Source: an uncultured Collinsella sp. (GTDB lineage: Bacteria; Actinomycetota; Coriobacteriia; Coriobacteriales; Coriobacteriaceae). From it: a DNA stretch of 9,447 nucleotides. Position 1 is the first letter of the stretch; the number at the start of each line of letters is the position of its first letter. The notes below the pieces were generated by a model. It was not told the DNA's origin and made no database searches. It was given only the letters and a program-made list of their open reading frames with translations. The position numbers were made by a program, and so were the translations under genes. Shown here one piece after another: positions 5,398 through 9,447 of the stretch. The DNA lies in contig CABQHT010000068.1 in NCBI GenBank assembly GCA_902464035.1, positions 1-9,447 of the forward strand. The letters run 5' to 3'.

Positions 5398-7185
5398 CTA
5401 CATCAAGCGCAGGCTGACGTCCTTGAGCTGGGCGCCGGAAACGGCACTCGGGGCGCCCGACATGAGATCGGAGCCGCTGGCCGTCTTGGGGAACGCCATG
5501 ACGTCGCGGATGGAGTCGGAACCGGTGAGCAGCATGCACACGCGGTCCAGGCCCAGAGCGAAACCGCCCATCGGGGGCGCACCAAACTTGAGCGCCTCCA
5601 TGAGGAAGCCGAACTGCGACTCGGCGCGCTCCTCGGTAAAGCCCAGGAGCTTGAGCATGGACATCTGCATCTCGGCGTTGTGGATACGCATACCGCCGCC
5701 GCCGGCCTCAAAGCCGTCCATGACAAAGTCGTAGGTGCAGGAACCGGCTGCCAGCGGGTCGGCCTCGATCTTGGCGATGTCGGTCTCGGTCGGCAGGGTA
5801 AAGGGCTGGTGCTCGGCTGCATAGGCCTTGCGGTCCTCGTCCCAGTGGAACAGCGGGAAGTTGACGACCCACAGGAAGTCGTGGCCCTCGCGCTTGATCT
5901 CGAGCGCGTTGGCCATGTGGGAACGCATGCCGCCCAGGATCTCGTCAGAGAGCAGGCGCGGACCGGCGGCGAACATCACAAGGTCGCCGGGCTCGACGTT
6001 CATGCGCTCACGCAGAGCCGCCATCTCCTCGTCCGAGAAGAACTTGACGATGGGGCTGTTGATGGAGCCGTCCTCGCGGAAGGCGATCCAGGCCAAGCCC
6101 TTGGCGCCAAACGTGGAGGCCACGCCGGCAAGCTTATCGATCTTGGCACGCGCCCAGGCGCCGGCGCCCTTGGCGTTGATGGCCTTGACGACAGAGCCCT
6201 CCTCGTTTGCAGCAGTCGCGAAGACCTTGAACTTGGAGTTGGCGAACACGTCGGTCAGGTCGACCAAGTGCATGCCGTAGCGGGTATCGGGCTTGTCGGA
6301 GCCATAGGTGTCCATGGCCTCCCAGTAGTCCATGCGACGCAGCGGCGTGGGCATCTCGACACCCATGCGGCCGAAGGCGTCGGCCAGGACCTCTTCGAGC
6401 GCGCTCATAACGTCGTTCTGGTCCACGAAGGACATCTCGATATCGACCTGGGTGAACTCGGGCTGACGGTCGGCACGCAGGTCCTCGTCGCGGAAGCACT
6501 TGGCAACCTGATAGTAGCGCTCGACGCCACCGACCATAAGCAGCTGCTTCAGGAGCTGCGGGGACTGCGGCAGGGCGTAGAAGTTGCCCGGCTGAATACG
6601 GCTGGGAACGATGAAGTCGCGAGCGCCCTCGGGCGTGGACTTAAACAGGGAGGGCGTCTCGACCTCCATGAACTCACGGTTGTGCAGCGCCTCGCGAATG
6701 GCAAAGGTAAAGTCGGAGCGCAGCTTGAGGTTGGCCATCATCTCGGGACGACGAAGGTCCAGATAGCGATAGCGCAGACGGGTGTCCTCGCTGGTCTCGA
6801 TGCCGTCCTCAATCTGGAACGGCGGGGTGACGGATGTGTTGAGCACCTCGGCGTGGTCGGTGAGGACCTCGATCTCGCCGGTCGCGAGCTTGGTGTTGGT
6901 GGTCTCCTCGCCACGGGCGCGCACGACGCCGTGAATCTTGATGGGCCACTCGGGACGCATGGTCTCGGCGATCTTAAAGGCATCGCCGTCGGAGTGCTCG
7001 GGGTCGAAGGTGAGCTGCGTGATGCCCTCACGGTCGCGAAGGTCGCAGAAGATAAGGCCGCCGTGGTCGCGGCGACGGCTCACCCAACCGGTGAGGGTGA
7101 CCTCTTCGCCCACGTTCTCGCGGCGAAGCTCGCCGCAGGTACGGGTGTGCATGGAATGCTCGTCGATGGGACGGGTCTGGCTCAT
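5398..7185 (-). CDS. aspS: Aspartyl-tRNA synthetase, bacterial type
   Basis: This 595-residue class II synthetase charges tRNA-Asp (and, if non-discriminating, tRNA-Asn) in the cytosol. The N-terminal OB-fold anticodon-binding domain covers about 16-118 (GWVSRRRDHGG at 33-43). The catalytic core then has RLRYRYLDLRRP (136-147), TPEGARDF (184-191), QSPQ (207-210), motif 2 FRDEDLRADRQPEFTQ (231-246), GSDKPDTR (295-302), the bacterial GAD insertion at about 305-430, and motif 3 GFALGLDR (541-548). The length is standard for the bacterial form. The start at 7185 is supported by AAGGAGG nine bases upstream; Met12 is where many homologues begin but has no equally good ribosome site. His41 in RRRDHGG matches the residue reported for non-discriminating AspRS of Pseudomonas aeruginosa. 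The gene is transcribed alone, behind a structured leader (7207-7248). Confidence 0.97.
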   Translation of the reverse strand: MSQTRPIDEHSMHTRTCGELRRENVGEEVTLTGWVSRRRDHGGLIFCDLRDREGITQLTFDPEHSDGDAFKIAETMRPEWPIKIHGVVRARGEETTNTKLATGEIEVLTDHAEVLNTSVTPPFQIEDGIETSEDTRLRYRYLDLRRPEMMANLKLRSDFTFAIREALHNREFMEVETPSLFKSTPEGARDFIVPSRIQPGNFYALPQSPQLLKQLLMVGGVERYYQVAKCFRDEDLRADRQPEFTQVDIEMSFVDQNDVMSALEEVLADAFGRMGVEMPTPLRRMDYWEAMDTYGSDKPDTRYGMHLVDLTDVFANSKFKVFATAANEEGSVVKAINAKGAGAWARAKIDKLAGVASTFGAKGLAWIAFREDGSINSPIVKFFSDEEMAALRERMNVEPGDLVMFAAGPRLLSDEILGGMRSHMANALEIKREGHDFLWVVNFPLFHWDEDRKAYAAEHQPFTLPTETDIAKIEADPLAAGSCTYDFVMDGFEAGGGGMRIHNAEMQMSMLKLLGFTEERAESQFGFLMEALKFGAPPMGGFALGLDRVCMLLTGSDSIRDVMAFPKTASGSDLMSGAPSAVSGAQLKDVSLRLM

Positions 7186-7206
7186 ACCAGTGATCCTCCT
7201 TTATGG

Positions 7207-7248
7207 ATCTGTGCCGCCCCGTGTCGTTCCGGGCGGCGTCGTACAGAT
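7207..7248 (-). other. Structured leader stem-loop upstream of aspS
   Basis: On the minus strand an outer 6-bp stem (7248-7243 with 7212-7207) and an inner perfect 7-bp GC stem (7237-7231 with 7219-7213) stack, separated by a five-base bulge on one side, around an eleven-base loop. The structure ends about five bases before the AAGGAGG ribosome site of aspS. No U-tract or T-box sequence follows. It could modulate translation initiation, for example by autoregulation, but it could also be incidental GC-rich structure. Confidence 0.45.
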
Positions 7249-7290
7249 TTGCCCGACCTGCGTAAACCGCGCAGCCAGACATGGCGTTCT

Positions 7291-7296
7291 ATCTTA
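7291..7296 (-). promoter_or_regulatory. Candidate -10 element of aspS
   Basis: The minus strand reads TAAGAT at 7296-7291, about 105 bases upstream of the aspS start, in the divergent aspS-serB region (7186-7441). No convincing -35 was found at proper spacing. If used, the transcript would begin near 7284 and include the whole leader stem-loop. Confidence 0.25.
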
Positions 7297-7441
7297 TCGC
7301 ACCTGTGTCGATGTGCCGCGGAAAAGTAGCTCCTGCCCAAAGACTTGACGGAGACGAAACAATTGACACGCCGCGGCACCCGCCCGCACTCGTCACGTGC
7401 GACAATATGCCCCAATAAAACAGCACTCGGAAAGGCCCGCC

Positions 7442-8077
7442 ATGACTGCACGCCTCATCGTTATGGATATCGACTCCACGCTCATCAACCAGGAGGTCAT
7501 CGACCTGTTGGGCGAAGAGGCCGGCGTGGGCGAGCAGGTGGCACAGATCACCGAACGCGCCATGCGCGGCGAGCTTGACTTTAAGCAGGCGCTCGAGGAG
7601 CGCGTGGGGCTGCTCGCCGGCCTGGACGAGAGCGTGTTCGAGCGCACCTTTGAGCGCGTGACATTTACCCCCGGCGCGTTGGAGCTTGTGCGCTCAGCGC
7701 ACAGCAAGGGCTGGAAGGTCGGCGTGGTGAGCGGCGGCTTTCACGAGGTCGCCGACAAGATCGTGGCTGCCACGGGCATCGATTTTTGCCTGGCCAATCG
7801 TCTGGAGGTCGTGGACGGCAAGCTCACCGGTAAGTTGGCTGCCGACATTGTGACCAAGGAGTCCAAGCTCATCCAGCTGCTGGACTGGGCAGTTGAGTGC
7901 GGCGTCGATATGGCACACACCGTGGCAATCGGCGACGGGGCAAACGACATCCCCATGATCCAGGCCGCAGGCACGGGCATCGCGTTTTGCGCCAAGCCCA
8001 AGACGCGCGAGGCCGCCCCGTTTACCATCGACGAGCGCAACCTGATGCTCGCCATGGACATCATCCTGCGCGACTAG
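7442..8077 (+). CDS. serB: Phosphoserine phosphatase (HAD superfamily, no ACT domain)
   Basis: This 211-residue cytosolic enzyme should hydrolyse O-phosphoserine to serine, the last step of the phosphorylated serine pathway. HAD motif I is DIDST (9-13), with Asp9 as nucleophile and Asp11 as acid/base. Motif II is VVSGGF (95-100). The motif III Lys lies around 139-142, and motif IV is GDGANDIPM (164-172). A cap helical region lies between (about 15-75), and DGKLTG at 125-130 is typical of SerB. The length matches the short SerB form; the ACT domain of longer homologues is absent. The start at 7442 follows GGAAAGG by seven bases. An in-frame GTG at 7397 has no ribosome site and no family-like sequence. 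The gene is divergent from aspS, and no other serine-pathway gene is in the window. Related HAD phosphatases can act on other substrates, so specificity is likely rather than proven. Confidence 0.92.
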   Translation: MTARLIVMDIDSTLINQEVIDLLGEEAGVGEQVAQITERAMRGELDFKQALEERVGLLAGLDESVFERTFERVTFTPGALELVRSAHSKGWKVGVVSGGFHEVADKIVAATGIDFCLANRLEVVDGKLTGKLAADIVTKESKLIQLLDWAVECGVDMAHTVAIGDGANDIPMIQAAGTGIAFCAKPKTREAAPFTIDERNLMLAMDIILRD

Positions 8078-8086
8078 TCGATCCGT

Positions 8087-8115
8087 CTAACAATTGAATC
8101 AGTCTGTCCTATAGT
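8087..8115 (+). promoter_or_regulatory. Candidate promoter of larBC
   Basis: CTAACA (8087-8092, four of six matches to TTGACA) and TATAGT (8110-8115, five of six to TATAAT) are separated by exactly 17 bases, just after the serB stop. Transcription would start near 8122, inside the palindrome at 8115-8146, leaving a leader of about 70 bases before larB. Confidence 0.45.
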
Positions 8116-8146
8116 TTCCGAACAATTTTGTCTTAGTGTTCGGAAA
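8115..8146. promoter_or_regulatory. 10+10 bp palindrome upstream of larB, candidate operator
   Basis: TTTCCGAACA (8115-8124) is repeated as its perfect reverse complement at 8137-8146, with a 12-base spacer (22 bp centre to centre, about two helical turns). No U-tract follows, so a serB terminator is unlikely. Its first arm abuts the predicted -10 and it spans the predicted start site, the classic place for a repressor. The regulator is not in the window; control by nickel, lactate or another signal is speculation. Confidence 0.55.
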
Positions 8147-8191
8147 TATACCCTTTGAGTGCTAGACTTTGCGCCGTCGAAGGGAACATAT

Positions 8192-8974
8192 ATGGATAAG
8201 CGAGATCTTGAGCAATTGCTGAGCGATGTTGCCGGCGGAGCAGTCACCCCTGCCGACGCCCTCACGCGCATCCAGACGGCTCCGACCGCCGATTTGGGCT
8301 TTGCGCAGCTCGATCTTTCGCGCGGGGTGCGCCAGGGAGCCGGCGAGGTTGTCTACGGGGCCGGTAAAACCGCCGATCAGATTGCCGCCATTATCGAAGC
8401 ACTGCGCGATGCCGGCCAGGAGCGCATCCTGGTCACGCGCCTGGATGCCGAAAAAGCCGCGCGCACCGCTGAGCTTCTTGGCAACGGCATCGACCTGGGA
8501 TATGTCCCGGACGCACAGCTCGCCCTCGTGGGCGGCAAGCCCTTCCCTACCGGCAACGGACGCATCGTCGTCGCCTGCGCCGGCACGAGCGACCTGCCCG
8601 TCGCCGAAGAAGCCGCGTTGACGGCCGAGTTCTATGGCAACGAGGTCGACCGCCTCTACGACGTGGGTGTCGCCGGCCTGCACCGTCTGCTCGCGCATGC
8701 CGAGGAACTTGCCCAGGCACAGGTGGTCATCGCCATTGCCGGCATGGAGGGCGCACTGGCGAGCGTTGTCGGCGGCCTGGTAAGCTGTCCGGTCATAGCC
8801 GTTCCCACCAGCGTGGGTTACGGCGCGAGCTTTGGTGGCGTAGCCGCGCTGCTCGCCATGCTCAACTCCTGCGCCAGCGGCGTTTCGGTCGTCAACATCG
8901 ACAACGGCTTTGGTGCCGCCTACCAGGCAAGTCTTATCAATCATCTGAGCGCCGGCACGCCCTGCGCCCGTTAA
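8192..8974 (+). CDS. larB: Nickel pincer cofactor biosynthesis protein LarB
   Basis: LarB carboxylates the pyridinium ring of nicotinic acid adenine dinucleotide and hydrolyses its phosphoanhydride, the first step toward the nickel-pincer nucleotide. The 260-residue protein has a helical N-terminal part (about 1-75) and a C-terminal PurE-like carboxylase domain from about 120. Visible motifs are VACAGTSDLPVAEEA (127-141), GVAGLHRL (159-166), GMEGALASVVGGLV (184-197), PTSVGYGASFGG (205-216) and MLNSCASGVSVVNIDNGFGAA (223-243). Cys227 in NSCASG is the likely counterpart of the Cys known to form the covalent substrate adduct in Lactiplantibacillus LarB. The ATG at 8192 follows GAAGGGAA; an upstream in-frame GTG (8159) has no ribosome site. 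larC begins ten bases after the stop, so the two are cotranscribed. larE and larA are not in the window. Confidence 0.95.
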   Translation: MDKRDLEQLLSDVAGGAVTPADALTRIQTAPTADLGFAQLDLSRGVRQGAGEVVYGAGKTADQIAAIIEALRDAGQERILVTRLDAEKAARTAELLGNGIDLGYVPDAQLALVGGKPFPTGNGRIVVACAGTSDLPVAEEAALTAEFYGNEVDRLYDVGVAGLHRLLAHAEELAQAQVVIAIAGMEGALASVVGGLVSCPVIAVPTSVGYGASFGGVAALLAMLNSCASGVSVVNIDNGFGAAYQASLINHLSAGTPCAR

Positions 8975-8984
8975 GGAGCATTCC

Positions 8985-9447
8985 ATGTCCAATCATCAGC
9001 ACACGCTTATCATCGACGGCACCTCGGGCATCAGCGGCGATATGACCGTCGCGGCCTTGCTCGACCTAGGCGCCAGCGAGGAGCACCTGCGCGAGCAGCT
9101 CGCCACGCTGCCGGTCGACGGCTTTACGATCGCCGTCACACGCGTAAGCAAGCATGGCATCGACGCCTGCGATTTCGACGTCCAGCTTGCAGAGGAGCTC
9201 GAGAACCACGATCACGATATGGTCTGGCTCTACGGCAACGAAGCAGCTGCCGAGCACACGCACGAGCATGAGCACCACCATCATGATCATGGCGAGCACG
9301 AACACGAGCACTGCCACGAGCATGACCACGACCACGAGGGTCACCATCACGCCCACCACCATCACCACCGTTCTTTGGCGGACGTCACCGCCATCATCGA
9401 CGGCTCGCAGCTAAGCGATGGCGCCAAGCGTCGCGCGCTCGCCATCT
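8985..9447 (+). CDS. larC: Nickel insertion protein LarC, N-terminal part (runs off the window end)
   Basis: LarC inserts Ni into the sulfurised dinucleotide-derived precursor in a CTP-dependent step, completing the nickel-pincer cofactor. Only the first 154 codons are present; the frame is open at 9447. The N-terminus IIDGTSGISGDMTVAALLDLG (9-29) is the family signature. A His-rich tract covers residues 91-128, with 23 His among 38 residues plus Cys110, interspersed with Glu and Asp, probably for nickel binding or storage. The core resumes at RSLADVTAIID. AGGAG at 8974-8978, overlapping the larB stop, supports the ATG at 8985. In Lactiplantibacillus, LarC is made by programmed frameshifting between larC1 and larC2; whether that applies here lies beyond the window. 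Confidence 0.93.
   Translation, partial: MSNHQHTLIIDGTSGISGDMTVAALLDLGASEEHLREQLATLPVDGFTIAVTRVSKHGIDACDFDVQLAEELENHDHDMVWLYGNEAAAEHTHEHEHHHHDHGEHEHEHCHEHDHDHEGHHHAHHHHHRSLADVTAIIDGSQLSDGAKRRALAI

Noticed and set aside
5255..5539. N-terminal extension of the HPr frame up to 5539
   Set aside because: The extension overlaps the aspS terminator and the end of aspS; the ATG at 5254 has a strong ribosome site and starts exactly where HPr proteins start.
7186..7300. T-box riboswitch ahead of aspS
   Set aside because: GGGCGGCAC on the minus strand faintly recalls the T-box core, but the ACCGCG part is missing, there is no terminator/antiterminator pair and the element is only about 25 bases from the start codon.
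5680..7329. Plus-strand open frame of about 550 codons opposite aspS
   Set aside because: An antisense shadow of aspS; no ribosome site and no recognisable motif.
7345..7408. serB promoter from TTGACG (7345) or TTGACA (7363) with CAATAT (7403)
   Set aside because: Both -35-like boxes are far from the -10-like box (34 bases or more), so no acceptable spacing exists; a promoter must be in this gap but I cannot place it.
8115..8146. The larB palindrome as a serB terminator
   Set aside because: No U-tract follows on either strand and the loop is 12 bases, so an operator is the better reading.
1..9447. CRISPR array, tRNA or rRNA gene, insertion sequence, prophage or defence island
   Set aside because: No regularly spaced repeats, cloverleaf, transposase, integrase or nuclease gene was seen on either strand; gene content is core metabolism and metal handling.

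Overview
The window reads as an ordinary chromosomal segment of a high-GC, anaerobic, Gram-positive-like gut bacterium. The best guess is the Coriobacteriia, possibly Collinsella. This rests on G/C-rich third codon positions, the feoA-feoA-feoB set with a FeoB-associated Cys-rich small protein, a short SerB, larB-larC, and the general look of the proteins. No 16S or other decisive marker is present, so the taxon is inference.

Layout. On the minus strand, read from right to left, lie aspS (7185-5398), an isolated HPr gene (5254-5006), feoA1 (4816-4574), feoA2 (4534-4313), feoB (4189-1862), a 66-residue FeoB-associated Cys-rich membrane protein (1583-1383), and a solo LacI-family regulator (1237-158). 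Most of these units end in a clear stem-loop plus U-tract: aspS at 5340-5374, HPr at 4961-4996, feoB at 1801-1832, the Cys-rich gene at 1333-1368, and probably the LacI gene at 24-66. On the plus strand, divergent from aspS, come serB (7442-8077), larB (8192-8974) and the first 154 codons of larC (8985 to the window end).

How the genes work together. The feo cluster is a ferrous-iron importer: two small FeoA partners, the G-protein permease FeoB, and a separately transcribed Cys-rich membrane accessory. The 10-mer AGTTAACCAC occurs upstream of both feo transcription units, and upstream of feoA1 it forms the core of a perfect 15-bp inverted repeat. This is a candidate shared operator. larB and larC belong to synthesis of the nickel-pincer nucleotide cofactor, used by the lactate racemase LarA and its relatives. 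They sit behind a 10+10 bp palindrome that overlaps a plausible promoter start site. aspS, serB and HPr are housekeeping or carbon-metabolism genes.

I find no mobile element, CRISPR array, tRNA, rRNA or defence system, and no convincing new multi-gene system. The most interesting points are regulatory (the feo and lar palindromes, unexplained inverted repeats at 1630-1650 and 1702-1768, and an aspS leader stem). One is biochemical: an HPr that keeps the PTS histidine but carries Asp at the regulatory Ser46 position.
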